DNA of 30,526 nucleotides from a virus: IMG/VR virus record IMGVR_UViG_3300050034_000041, positions 1 through 30,526 of that record; one strand, written 5' to 3'. Below the pieces are notes generated by a model. That model saw only the letters and a list, made by a program, of their open reading frames with translations, made no database searches and was not told the origin of the DNA. Every line of letters begins with the position of its first letter. The first letter of the stretch is position 1. Below are positions 17,843 through 25,726 of the stretch, piece after piece. Both the position numbers and the translations under genes were made by a program.

Positions 17843-19888
17843 TTAGCTCGATTTGTTCACTACTCTAACCTGCCCTGATCGCGATCCTTTCATGGCTGGT
17901 TTTGGACTTTTCTTTCCAGTTTGCTTTCTTCCTCCGCCCTTGCCTTGCCCTGGACCTCCCTGTTGCTGTTCGGGAGGATGCAAACCAAGTGATGCTGTCT
18001 TATGTGCCAATGTAGCTTCAACGTCTAATTTCCATTCCGCATCTTCAAGCTGCTCTTCCTTCCAACGTTCATGCCTTACCTGATAGTCTGGAACTCCAAT
18101 TTTTTCCATCGTGGTTTCCAAATCGACAGGAATCTTCTGCTGAAGGAGCATTATTTGAGTCATTCTCTCAGTCAGGTGTGTTACGTTTAGCAACTGTGCG
18201 GGAGTATTGATAACCTTCAGCCTTTCGCAGAACCATTTTGCCCGATCCTGCCGACTGTGCGCACTAACATTATCTTCATCCTCGCCGGGAAGATGCGATG
18301 GGACCAAGGAGTTTGGATCATTATCAAAGGTCTCTACCCCAACGCTCTCCGGGCCAATCATATCCATCAGCATCTGAGGAGTGAAGTATTGCGCAATGTT
18401 GTACTTCAGCATGTTTGCGTCTTTGGAGTTGGCAATCCACTGATTCAAAGCGATGCCTTTGGCTACCGGCCCTAGATTTTCGACCATCTTGTCGAATGCC
18501 TGATCAGACATGTTTCCTTTTACTTCTCGCATGGAGGAAATGTCTGTCAAACCCAGGGCGCCTTTGATTGCAGCGCCAAGCATATCGACTCCCTTGAAGT
18601 CCTTCTCATCTACATCGACTTCAGGGGGAAGTAGGGATTTTGTCCACTTCGATGGATCGCCCTTGCCACCGACACGCACACCCTGCGCATGGAGCAAGTC
18701 TAGCTTGTCCATCTGTGTACGCGACACGCCAGTCGATACATCAGTTCCTAGGGGAGGGTCTTTGCGAACCGATAGAACGGTATTAATGTCCGAAAGGCGA
18801 TCACGGCGAGCCACTTCAAGTCCTTTGACGCCAGACACGATGGAGTAGCCCATCGGCGACCATACCCAGTCATTCACGTCGTGCTGAGTAACAGGAATCT
18901 TGGCGTGCATATCAAATGCCGTGTCATCGTAAAGTGGAACTGGGCAAGATGGGGAAGTGATTACAAGACGCAAACGAGGATACATGCGGCAATCTTTCAA
19001 CTCAGCTTTGCGGGAACGCGGCAGGCCGGAATCAGAATCAATCGTGACTATCAAGTCGCCAAGTGTGGGAACCTTGTAGCCCCAGGTTGTTTCATCCACA
19101 CCCATCTGCTGCGTGTATCCAGTGTCGTTGATACGCAGATCGTGAATAAAGTGATACCTGATTTCGGTGTACTTGTCCACCCATTCGGAAGTATTTGATC
19201 CGCCAAAGCGCCAGCGGTCATAGAACTCATAGCGCCGAAGCATGTTTTGGGTTACGTTCACTCCTGAACGTGAATATTGAGAAATCGGGGTAAGCCACTT
19301 TTGGAACTGTTCAAACCGCGCATGAGCCTCTGCCAGCCCCATCGGGAAGACGATTGTACCCGCGTAGGCGTCGTCAATGTCCGCGTTGTGGGGTAGCTGG
19401 TCAGGAAGAAACTCGCGCGGCCCCAGCGCCTCAAACTTGATCTTGGCTGTCCCTCCACCATGCCACGGGCGAGAGAACTTCTGCCACTTGTAACCACGGC
19501 CAAGCATAGCCCACTGGAGAGCCTTGCGGGTGTTTGGTACGTATAGAGAATCCCAAAACACAAACTTGAAAATATCGTTATAGAGAGCAACTGTCTTCTT
19601 TGATTGCTCCGCTTTCGACCCCATCGTGGCAATCTGGCGAAGGTCGGTAATTGTCTCGACAAATGAGCGGATGTCTGGCTGAAGAAGGTTCGACGGCATA
19701 TCCCGGTCCTGGCCGGTGCCCATCAGAAGCTGAATATCATTTGTAAGGTTTGCGATGCCGGGTTGATTCTGGACCCAGTTATCGCCCTGCTGCACAATTT
19801 CTTCGAAAAATCCCTTAATATATTGGCCAGACATCTCCCTTGGCGGTGCCTGCCATGAGATTAAACGGTCGCTGTCTCCAAGAAGCAT
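17843..19888 (-). CDS. Portal protein
   Basis: 681 residues, ATG 19888 in TAATG overlap with the gene before. Long mixed alpha/beta protein of the size usual for portals of short-tailed phages. It follows the large terminase and a small helical gene and precedes the scaffold and coat genes. The C-terminal ~60 residues are Gln/Gly/Lys-rich and basic (GGGRKQTGKKSPKP), as in many portals. Forms the ring through which DNA is packaged and ejected. Assignment rests on size, gene order and overall pattern. Confidence 0.85.
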   Translation of the reverse strand: MLLGDSDRLISWQAPPREMSGQYIKGFFEEIVQQGDNWVQNQPGIANLTNDIQLLMGTGQDRDMPSNLLQPDIRSFVETITDLRQIATMGSKAEQSKKTVALYNDIFKFVFWDSLYVPNTRKALQWAMLGRGYKWQKFSRPWHGGGTAKIKFEALGPREFLPDQLPHNADIDDAYAGTIVFPMGLAEAHARFEQFQKWLTPISQYSRSGVNVTQNMLRRYEFYDRWRFGGSNTSEWVDKYTEIRYHFIHDLRINDTGYTQQMGVDETTWGYKVPTLGDLIVTIDSDSGLPRSRKAELKDCRMYPRLRLVITSPSCPVPLYDDTAFDMHAKIPVTQHDVNDWVWSPMGYSIVSGVKGLEVARRDRLSDINTVLSVRKDPPLGTDVSTGVSRTQMDKLDLLHAQGVRVGGKGDPSKWTKSLLPPEVDVDEKDFKGVDMLGAAIKGALGLTDISSMREVKGNMSDQAFDKMVENLGPVAKGIALNQWIANSKDANMLKYNIAQYFTPQMLMDMIGPESVGVETFDNDPNSLVPSHLPGEDEDNVSAHSRQDRAKWFCERLKVINTPAQLLNVTHLTERMTQIMLLQQKIPVDLETTMEKIGVPDYQVRHERWKEEQLEDAEWKLDVEATLAHKTASLGLHPPEQQQGGPGQGKGGGRKQTGKKSPKPAMKGSRSGQVRVVNKSS

Positions 19889-20349
19889 TAGAGATTTCCT
19901 CTACGCGCATCTTTCAAGATTCGGGCATCGTCCCCGCCTTGCTCGTACATCTCTGCTGCGAGCTTGGGAACGGCCCTGATTCTCTGGCTAAGAATACGCT
20001 CATAGAGCTTGTCCTGCGCGTCCATCATCCGCAGATTCACGTCTCTATTGAATTGATCGAGATGGGCATTACGGGCAATCACGGCATCGCGGACCGACTT
20101 GCGGAATCCACGCTCTCGTTCCAGCTTGCTGACTGCGGCCCGCTCCTCGTCTTCAATGTGTTGCTGGCGGTATTGGTCCATGAATCGGTCAAGATCGGAG
20201 GCATGTAGGCATTCAATTGCCTCATAGCGGATGCCATCGGGGACATTTAGAGGGGGGGCGCCTGCAATTCCAAAGGATAAGATTCTTCCTGTGTCCAAGT
20301 CTTTGTAAACGCATGTCCGCTCGGTTTTGCACAACTGAACATTGCCCAT
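19888..20349 (-). CDS. Small helical protein between terminase and portal
   Basis: 153 residues from ATG 20349; an in-frame TTG at 20385 would add 12 residues, with GGAGG lying between the two starts. A short beta-like N-terminus contains two Cys (LCKTERTCVY). The rest is long charged helices (about 65-150). No family recognised. Coupled by TAATG to the portal, so probably made with it; an assembly factor is a guess. Confidence 0.65.
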   Translation of the reverse strand: MGNVQLCKTERTCVYKDLDTGRILSFGIAGAPPLNVPDGIRYEAIECLHASDLDRFMDQYRQQHIEDEERAAVSKLERERGFRKSVRDAVIARNAHLDQFNRDVNLRMMDAQDKLYERILSQRIRAVPKLAAEMYEQGGDDARILKDARRGNL

Positions 20350-20394
20350 ATCGGAAAGTGTACCTCCATTGGTAAGCGATAGCAATTCTAAACG

Positions 20395-22563
20395 CTAGTA
20401 TCCAGGAACAATAGACGCTTGCGTACACCATGTGTCATTCAGAGCTTCTTTTACCTTTTTGGTTAAAGGCCATCGGCTTTGTATCCTCTTCGCCGAGTTT
20501 TCCATATCGTGAAGTGTAGTCCAAGTCATCGCATCTGCGAAAATTCCATCATCATGACCCCCTTGCTGGTGCTCTAGCCGGGCAGAGTTTCCAACTCCCT
20601 TATCAAACTTCCTCACAAACAAGGCTAGTTGTCGAATAGAGATTGGGTCATTCAACACAAGCCATCCGGTATTTATGGCGTCAACATACCGATCTAGGAG
20701 AATAGAACGCGTGTACATTCTGGTGAACCATCCCTCTTGAGTTCCCTTATTTGGGTCGATATTACCCTTTGAATCATAGCGATGCATGATGTGATGGTCA
20801 AGGAATCCCATTATCTTCAGTTGGTGCTGGCATTCATCGCCAGGCTTCCGAACTTGCTCAATGATGAACTTTACCAGCAATGGATTTCCTGAGATCACGT
20901 TCTTGTTTCCATCGGTTCCATAGAGCACGGCAATGGCGGCCGCAATACGGGCCATCTGAGGAGAATTGACTCGCAAAGAATTAAAGCTGGCGACTATACG
21001 GTCTGGCTCTTCATTATGACCATAGCGGCTTACACGCAAGGCTGAACGGTCCTCATTGGGCGTGTTTAGCCCATGTGCTGTATCAATTGCAATGGCATAT
21101 TCTGCTCCAGGCTCCGGCTCCTCAAAAACCAAGAGCTTATCAAAACATGCCGCATCGGTTGAATCATCGAATGGACGCAAGGGTACTAGATTCCAGCGAT
21201 ACTCGTTTCCGTCGATACCTTCCCAGTCCAGAACAATATTCGATTCATTCTGGTTTACGTCTTCTAGATTTGGCTCGTAGGGCTGGTTTTCGTTGCCCAT
21301 CAGAATCGTTCTCCCAGTGATGGCATAAGCCGCGTAGCTCTTCTCTCTTGCTTCTGTGACAATATTGATTGTCTCTTGAGTGAAGACTGGATCATCCTTG
21401 GATTGGAAAGCATCCCCAGGAGTGACGGCATTTGCCGCCAGGAATTCTCGTTCTGCGTGCTTTGCTACGGCCTCCTCATATCCGCACTGCCAGAACCATT
21501 GGAACTCTTTTGGCATCTCCCAGTGCTGGCCGAGGAACTTCCACAGGTAGTCTGTGGAGCGCACATAAAGCTCGCCACGGCGGCGCATCTTGCGAGTGGA
21601 ATCGGTGATCTTGTGTTCCCAATCCTCTGGCAATGGGTGCTGGCGTAACCATGCTTCAGGCGGGTATAGGTCAGTTGCACAGGCTGGGGGAATGAAGAAT
21701 GCCTTGAATCGTCCTTTACCAGAAGAGTACAACTCCCAGCTTTCCTTCTGCCAAGTCGTTGCCATCGAACCAGTTCCTTCTAGAACCATGAATAGCGATG
21801 GAAGCTGGTGGCAGGCAGGGAATAGACCCTCGTCTAGTGTGTGCTTTGGGTTAAGATAGTCGCCAAGCTCAGAAATATGGAGGCACGATGGAGAATCCCC
21901 CTGTCCGATTCCAACTTCCTGAGCTCCAGCCTGCACAGAAAGCCTACTTCCATTCGTCCAGCGTGGCTCAGTAACCTTGGTGGAAGTCTGACCGACTCTC
22001 AGCCAAAATGGGAGATTATCCTGGCATGTGTCGATCATGTTCTTGAGCTTCTGTGACTGGGGAACCTGCACAGATGCCATGACAGCATAGGTGTTGGCGA
22101 CGTAGAGAATGCGATGTAGGAAGAATAGAGCAGTTACCGTCGAGACTCCAAGTTGTCGAGCCTTTAAAATGAAAAGCTGAATCGCTATCTGAAGATCGTC
22201 GCACTCAGCCAGAAACGAGAAGAATATCTTCTGAGCAATCCTAAAATTGAAGTGAACAATTTGTGTATTCGCCGCCCTGATCTTGGCATAGCGCGTGACA
22301 AAGTATTCAGCCGATGCGAAGCTAAGGAATCGCTCGTTTGCTACCCATCGCTTGATCTTCTTTATCGTCGCCGGAGTGGGGGACTTGTCATCTTTCCAAA
22401 AGAAGTATGACCGTGCTCCTGTTTTGGATGAAGCCTTTGTTGTGTACTTGTCAATTTCCTCGGCCATATAATCGCACTCATCAACAGAGTGCATGACAGG
22501 CTCCCACCCATTCTTGAGCGTGAATTCCTTGATCGTGGAATTGACGATTCTTTCGCTGTACAT
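20395..22563 (-). CDS. terL: Terminase large subunit (packaging ATPase-nuclease)
   Basis: 722 residues, ATG 22563. ATPase part: a deviant Walker A (KARQLGVST, residues 134-142, with Lys at the first position as in several phage terminases) and Walker B with catalytic Glu (HISELGDY, 229-236). Nuclease part: RNase H-like first acidic residue in IAIDTAHG (D494), a second in NEDRSAL (D505) and a late GGHDDGIFADAM segment. Drives DNA into the capsid and cuts it. Longer than the usual 450-600 residues because of an N-terminal ~100-residue extension. The start codon immediately follows the stop of the putative small subunit. Confidence 0.93.
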   Translation of the reverse strand: MYSERIVNSTIKEFTLKNGWEPVMHSVDECDYMAEEIDKYTTKASSKTGARSYFFWKDDKSPTPATIKKIKRWVANERFLSFASAEYFVTRYAKIRAANTQIVHFNFRIAQKIFFSFLAECDDLQIAIQLFILKARQLGVSTVTALFFLHRILYVANTYAVMASVQVPQSQKLKNMIDTCQDNLPFWLRVGQTSTKVTEPRWTNGSRLSVQAGAQEVGIGQGDSPSCLHISELGDYLNPKHTLDEGLFPACHQLPSLFMVLEGTGSMATTWQKESWELYSSGKGRFKAFFIPPACATDLYPPEAWLRQHPLPEDWEHKITDSTRKMRRRGELYVRSTDYLWKFLGQHWEMPKEFQWFWQCGYEEAVAKHAEREFLAANAVTPGDAFQSKDDPVFTQETINIVTEAREKSYAAYAITGRTILMGNENQPYEPNLEDVNQNESNIVLDWEGIDGNEYRWNLVPLRPFDDSTDAACFDKLLVFEEPEPGAEYAIAIDTAHGLNTPNEDRSALRVSRYGHNEEPDRIVASFNSLRVNSPQMARIAAAIAVLYGTDGNKNVISGNPLLVKFIIEQVRKPGDECQHQLKIMGFLDHHIMHRYDSKGNIDPNKGTQEGWFTRMYTRSILLDRYVDAINTGWLVLNDPISIRQLALFVRKFDKGVGNSARLEHQQGGHDDGIFADAMTWTTLHDMENSAKRIQSRWPLTKKVKEALNDTWCTQASIVPGY

Positions 22564-23316
22564 CTAGTCTTTCTTGCCTTCCAATAGCTTATGCTTGTCT
22601 TCACTCCAGTTTTGGATGTTGTCTCCCAATTGCGGGAAAGCCTCATCCCAGTCAGCATCAGCATCGGAATCCTCATCACGCTCCTCTGCTGGCCGGCCAA
22701 ACCCAAAGTTGATCTCGACGCCTCCACCCTTCTTTGTGGGAAGGAATCCTACCGCCTCATGAAGCATCTTGCGATCCGCCTGTCCAACCATTCCCGGAGT
22801 CAAAGCATTCTCCACAGTCGCGTCAACAACGTCAGGATGAGCCAGAATAGCCTTCATAGCGCTCTCAGTTGCCTTCATAGACTTGGCAGACATGAGAATT
22901 GCCCCGAGAAGCTCAACGGGGCTCACCTTGGCGCGTACGCACATTGCTTCCAGAGACAGGAGCTTTAAATCAGCAGGCTTGATGTCCCTCAGAGCGTGCA
23001 TGAATGCCATGGCGCAAGGCTGATTCGACACCGCAGCGAATGCAAATATCTGCTTGCGGGGAAGTGTCTTTCTCGACCCTCCAAAGCAGCGTGAAAGGAT
23101 CTCCGCTGGCTCGTGAGGAACCAAGGCAACCTCGGCAGGGTCAATGTCCAGGCGCTTCATCACTACAAGTGGAGTCTGTCCGCTATGCTTGATGATTGAG
23201 GCGCTTGGCGAACCTTGCGAGCGCGTCTTCTTCGGACTCGAAGGCTTTGTACTCTTCCGGGCTTTGCGGTCTGGTACGATCTCCAACCCTTGAGATGGTG
23301 GCTTCTGCTGTTTCAT
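22564..23316 (-). CDS. Putative terminase small subunit
   Basis: Up to 250 residues from ATG 23316. The start is uncertain: ATG 23160 would give about 198 residues and avoid a 134-base overlap with the previous gene. The N-terminus is Lys/Ser/Pro-rich; the core (about 70-200) is helical; the segment ALTPGMVGQADRKMLHEAVG precedes FLPTKKG; the C-terminus is acidic. It abuts the large terminase start. The role is inferred from that position and the helical core; I found no clear HTH. Confidence 0.6.
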   Translation of the reverse strand: MKQQKPPSQGLEIVPDRKARKSTKPSSPKKTRSQGSPSASIIKHSGQTPLVVMKRLDIDPAEVALVPHEPAEILSRCFGGSRKTLPRKQIFAFAAVSNQPCAMAFMHALRDIKPADLKLLSLEAMCVRAKVSPVELLGAILMSAKSMKATESAMKAILAHPDVVDATVENALTPGMVGQADRKMLHEAVGFLPTKKGGGVEINFGFGRPAEERDEDSDADADWDEAFPQLGDNIQNWSEDKHKLLEGKKD

Positions 23317-23410
23317 CAATTTCAGGATACTCCCTATCTGCCCAGCGTTCAGCGACTTTTACGGCTCGGTCGAGGATGTCGAGTAGGCGGTCAAGCTGTT
23401 TCGAGGTCAT
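23183..23410 (-). CDS. Small charged helical protein
   Basis: 75 residues, ATG 23410 in ATGA overlap with the previous gene; a longer reading from 23581 lies inside that gene and is rejected. Charged, helical (MTSKQLDRLLDILDRAVKVA at the start). Its last 134 bases overlap the longest form of the putative small terminase in another frame. No family recognised. Confidence 0.6.
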   Translation of the reverse strand: MTSKQLDRLLDILDRAVKVAERWADREYPEIDETAEATISRVGDRTRPQSPEEYKAFESEEDALARFAKRLNHQA

Positions 23411-23769
23411 GCCGTGGTCTCCACTTGCAATTCCGGGTCCATTGGCTCCCCGTCTTCCCACTTGAACTGATTCAGTGGGAAATGAGCATGGCAGTTCACG
23501 CACATCGTCCCTGAATAGAAATAGGGATCGCGGGCATAGGTTTCTGCGAGCTCCCGGCCCATCGTTGTGACCGAACCGCAACGCAGATGCTTATAGGAGC
23601 GACGGACGGGCTTCACAAACCCCTTGGCCCTCTCTATGGGGCAGAGAACCACATAGTCCTTCTGCATCCCGGTGGTGGGATCGGTCTCGCGGTGCTCTGG
23701 CGTCTCGGGGTTACCGCTCAGCATACAGCGTTTCGTGCGGTCAACGGGAGCGATATCGCTGTCTGGCAC
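23407..23769 (-). CDS. Cys-rich putative zinc-binding phage protein
   Basis: 120 residues, GTG 23769 with AGGAGG upstream and TAGTG overlap with the previous stop. Cys at 15, 43, 64, 90 and 93. The C-terminal segment MCVNCHAHFPLNQFKW looks like a CxxC-H metal site and resembles an unnamed family I have seen in other phages (from memory). Metal binding likely; role unknown. Confidence 0.65.
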   Translation of the reverse strand: MPDSDIAPVDRTKRCMLSGNPETPEHRETDPTTGMQKDYVVLCPIERAKGFVKPVRRSYKHLRCGSVTTMGRELAETYARDPYFYSGTMCVNCHAHFPLNQFKWEDGEPMDPELQVETTA

Positions 23770-24176
23770 TATGCCTCCTTTACTCGGGTGAGTGTTAGCG
23801 TCTTGTCGTCGCCGGACATGGCCATAGCCAACGTACCTAACTTCGCACACCTGAACATATCTGCTACCGCGACGACAATCACTCCGCCCGCATCGTCGAT
23901 GAGTTTAGCGAGAGAAGCGTTCACCATAATGCGGCACTCTTCCTCTGACCATATGCGCTTAGAGTGGTTAGTGAAAGTCGTTTTCAGGTCGCCTCGCTCA
24001 ACTAGAGCGTCTGCGGACTTCGATAGAAGCAGGTTTGCCAAATTACGCGCCTGCTCTACCGAGAAAACGATGTGCCCCACTCCATCTTTATCGGGCTGCA
24101 AGTCGGGGTGGTTGACGACGACTTCGCCGTTGCCGTTCGTCCCAACTTCTAAGACTCCCTTTGCGATATTACTCAC
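23769..24176 (-). CDS. Hypothetical protein
   Basis: 135 residues, GTG 24176 with GGAGG upstream and a GTGA overlap with the previous gene. Mixed alpha/beta; residues 38-56 form a likely helix (FSVEQARNLANLLLSKSADA), and a hydrophobic stretch GGVIVVAVADMF lies at about 97-108. No recognised family. Part of the coupled small-gene chain leading to packaging genes. Confidence 0.6.
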   Translation of the reverse strand: MSNIAKGVLEVGTNGNGEVVVNHPDLQPDKDGVGHIVFSVEQARNLANLLLSKSADALVERGDLKTTFTNHSKRIWSEEECRIMVNASLAKLIDDAGGVIVVAVADMFRCAKLGTLAMAMSGDDKTLTLTRVKEA

Positions 24177-24655
24177 ACGTCCCTCCGTTTCCCCTGCCCG
24201 CGCATCGACTGCGAGAATGTCGTCTGCTGAGGGTCGGGCTTCTTCAACTCCGTCGGCTTTGGAATGGGCTGGTCAGTCTCGCGGCGAAAGCGGTCAGGGG
24301 GAACCTCATCGATTGTGCCACCAAATGATTTTGTGGCATCCATCGGTATACTCTCTGAGCGATCTCCAATTCCTCCATACGTAATCCTTCCAAAGTCGTC
24401 TAGACTGTACTTTACCCACCAATCTGCATGAATTGCTCCATCTTCCATCCACCAAACAAGCGTCCACTTCGCATTGAACTTTGCATACGCCGTGTGACCG
24501 AGCAATGAGCACGTCTTGCCAAGTCCTTCGATGATTCGATCTTTAAGCGGCTCGAGCACATCCTCCGGCAATTCTCGCGTCATGCGGACTGCAATTCCCC
24601 TCTTGATTTCCGTTCCCGTCAATGGCTGAGGAATTACTACTGGTGATTCGTTCAC
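24173..24655 (-). CDS. Hypothetical protein
   Basis: 160 residues, GTG 24655 with GAGG seven bases upstream and GTGA overlap. The central region is rich in Trp and aromatics (WTLVWWMEDGAIHADWWVKY), mostly beta. The C-terminal third is Pro/Lys/Gln-rich and probably disordered. No family recognised. Confidence 0.6.
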   Translation of the reverse strand: MNESPVVIPQPLTGTEIKRGIAVRMTRELPEDVLEPLKDRIIEGLGKTCSLLGHTAYAKFNAKWTLVWWMEDGAIHADWWVKYSLDDFGRITYGGIGDRSESIPMDATKSFGGTIDEVPPDRFRRETDQPIPKPTELKKPDPQQTTFSQSMRGQGKRRDV

Positions 24656-24864
24656 GATTTCGCCTCTCTGTACCTTTCCTGCAATGCCGCCATTTTCTCA
24701 CGTGTGCTAAGCCTGGGCGGATGCTTTCCCTTTTCAATGTCGCGGATGGTCTTTCTTGTCAATCCAAGCACTTCAGCTTCCTGCTCCTGGGTCCATCTCC
24801 GCTCCCTACGCCAGCGCTTCCACTCGCTGGCATAGTCACGGGTTGGGTCGCCGTGCTGCCTCAT
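24652..24864 (-). CDS. HTH DNA-binding protein (Cro/CI-XRE type)
   Basis: 70 residues, ATG 24864 in ATGA overlap with the zinc-ribbon gene; longer readings run back into that gene. A basic N-terminus (WKRWRRERRW) is followed by a helix-turn-helix, TQEQEAEVLGLTRKTIRDIE, matching XRE-type regulators, then GKHPPRLSTREKMAAL. No oligomerisation domain. Likely a small repressor or activator; targets could be the GTGTACA sites at 25456-25504, which is only a guess. Confidence 0.75.
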   Translation of the reverse strand: MRQHGDPTRDYASEWKRWRRERRWTQEQEAEVLGLTRKTIRDIEKGKHPPRLSTREKMAALQERYREAKS

Positions 24865-25097
24865 ACCGGCCTGATGATTGTAGGAGCTTGCGGTTGATCC
24901 ATGCCCACAAACTGGGTATTCAAGGTATGGCCGCAATGGCTGCACCAGATCACAGACACCAGATGACCCGCCTGAGTCCTGACTACGTTGCACAGAAACT
25001 CCAGAGGAACATGCCCGCACTTGGGGCACTTAGGCTGCGCAATCTTCGGTGTCGTCTTGTTCACAAACTCAATCAGTTTATCGTCGCGGTCGCTCAC
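24861..25097 (-). CDS. Small zinc-ribbon protein
   Basis: 78 residues, GTG 25097, GTGA overlap with the previous gene. Two CxxC knuckles, C24/C27 (CPKCGH) and C52/C55 (CSHCGH), predict one zinc ribbon. No other domain. Possibly binds nucleic acid or protein. Confidence 0.7.
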   Translation of the reverse strand: MSDRDDKLIEFVNKTTPKIAQPKCPKCGHVPLEFLCNVVRTQAGHLVSVIWCSHCGHTLNTQFVGMDQPQAPTIIRPV

Positions 25098-25234
25098 TTT
25101 TCATGCTCCTTCTTGAAATGCTTGTGGTACTCGGTTAGGCTGAAACAGATCAAACCGCATCTTGGACAAATCCACTCGTGATCATTAACCACTTCATCCT
25201 CCAGTATCGGGCATCCATTCTCGTACTCCCTCAC
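25094..25234 (-). CDS. 46-residue C2H2 zinc-finger protein
   Basis: GTG 25234 to TGA 25094, with GTGA overlaps on both sides. Contains C-X2-C-X12-H-X4-H (CPRCGLICFSLTEYHKHF then KKEH), a classic C2H2 finger with the usual aromatic/Leu core. Such fingers are uncommon but known in phages. Probably binds DNA or RNA. Short, but the finger and overlaps support it. Confidence 0.65.
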   Translation of the reverse strand: MREYENGCPILEDEVVNDHEWICPRCGLICFSLTEYHKHFKKEHEK

Positions 25235-25449
25235 TTCTGCTCTTTTCCAATAGAAAACTTGGAGCGGGGATCGGGACTCGAACCCGAAACCTTCGGACTG
25301 GAAGACCGACGCTCTGCCTGTTGAGCTATCCCCGCAATTTTTTTATCCTGATCCCAATAGGGACTTTTACACTTTCCACACCTGATCGGCCTCCCAATAC
25401 CCCGGAAGCACCATTCCTTACCGCACGCTTTGCAATGCTTAATATCCAT
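25231..25449 (-). CDS. Zinc-ribbon protein whose reading frame runs through a tRNA gene
   Basis: 72 codons from ATG 25449. C6/C9 and C24/C27 with CKSPYWD form a zinc ribbon of a type common in phages. From about residue 39 to 64 the frame is the tRNA-Gly gene itself. The stop (25231) overlaps the next gene's GTG as GTGA, matching the other junctions, which suggests the full frame is real. A shorter functional protein ending in or before the tRNA cannot be excluded. No Shine-Dalgarno; the promoter at 25456-25483 puts the expected transcript start at the ATG, so leaderless translation is likely. Confidence 0.6.
   Translation of the reverse strand: MDIKHCKACGKEWCFRGIGRPIRCGKCKSPYWDQDKKIAGIAQQAERRSSSPKVSGSSPDPRSKFSIGKEQK
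25260..25335 (-). tRNA. tRNA-Gly (anticodon TCC)
   Basis: Full cloverleaf on the minus strand: acceptor GCGGGGA / TCCCCGC, D-arm GCTC/GAGC, anticodon loop CTTCCAG giving TCC (codon GGA), T-arm TCGGG TTCGAGT CCCGA, discriminator T as usual for Gly, and an encoded CCA (25260-25262). The anticodon stem has one U-U pair. It lies on the same strand as, and inside the frame of, the zinc-ribbon gene. Confidence 0.95.
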
Positions 25450-25455
25450 ACTGTT

Positions 25456-25483
25456 AGTGTACACTGTGCATTATTATTGTCAA
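25456..25483 (-). promoter_or_regulatory. Promoter of the leftward block
   Basis: Minus strand: perfect -35 TTGACA (25478-25483), 16-bp spacer, -10 TACACT (25456-25461). The -10 lies inside the palindrome AGTGTACACT (25456-25465). The expected transcript start is at about 25449, the ATG of the zinc-ribbon gene, implying a leaderless message. Confidence 0.65.
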
Positions 25484-25504
25484 GTGTACATAAAAAATGT
25501 ACAC
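25484..25504. promoter_or_regulatory. Operator-like inverted repeat
   Basis: GTGTACAT, five A, ATGTACAC: a perfect 8-bp inverted repeat just upstream of the -35 of the leftward promoter. The same TGTACA core is in the -10 palindrome at 25456-25465. Three related sites in 49 bp suggest cooperative binding of a dimeric regulator. Confidence 0.55.
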
Positions 25505-25561
25505 CATGCGCTCTAAAATCTTGTGTCCCTAGCGTTGGTCAAATTGCCGTCCAAGCCATCG

Positions 25562-25726
25562 TTAGCCACCCAAGTCAGGACAACCTCTCCGCAACCGGCT
25601 CATCCGGCCAACCTCCGCGCGGCACGACAACTCAGTAGAATGAGCCACATAGCCCCTACCGGTAGCACCATAGGCGCATCTGCCGCCCTCCCAGCGATGG
25701 CAAGAGCGAACAACCTGGCCGGACAT
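25562..25726 (-). CDS. Possible 54-residue Cys-rich protein
   Basis: ATG 25726 in TGATG overlap with the HNH stop, ending at TAA 25562. Contains four Cys and several Arg (SCHRWEGGRC; RLRRGCPDLGG). No family. The overlap matches the style of this genome, but the Shine-Dalgarno (GAGG) is only two bases away, so translation is uncertain. Confidence 0.35.
   Translation of the reverse strand: MSGQVVRSCHRWEGGRCAYGATGRGYVAHSTELSCRAEVGRMSRLRRGCPDLGG

Noticed and set aside
25260-25335. tRNA gene as an attachment site
   Set aside because: No integrase and no second partial tRNA copy seen in the window.
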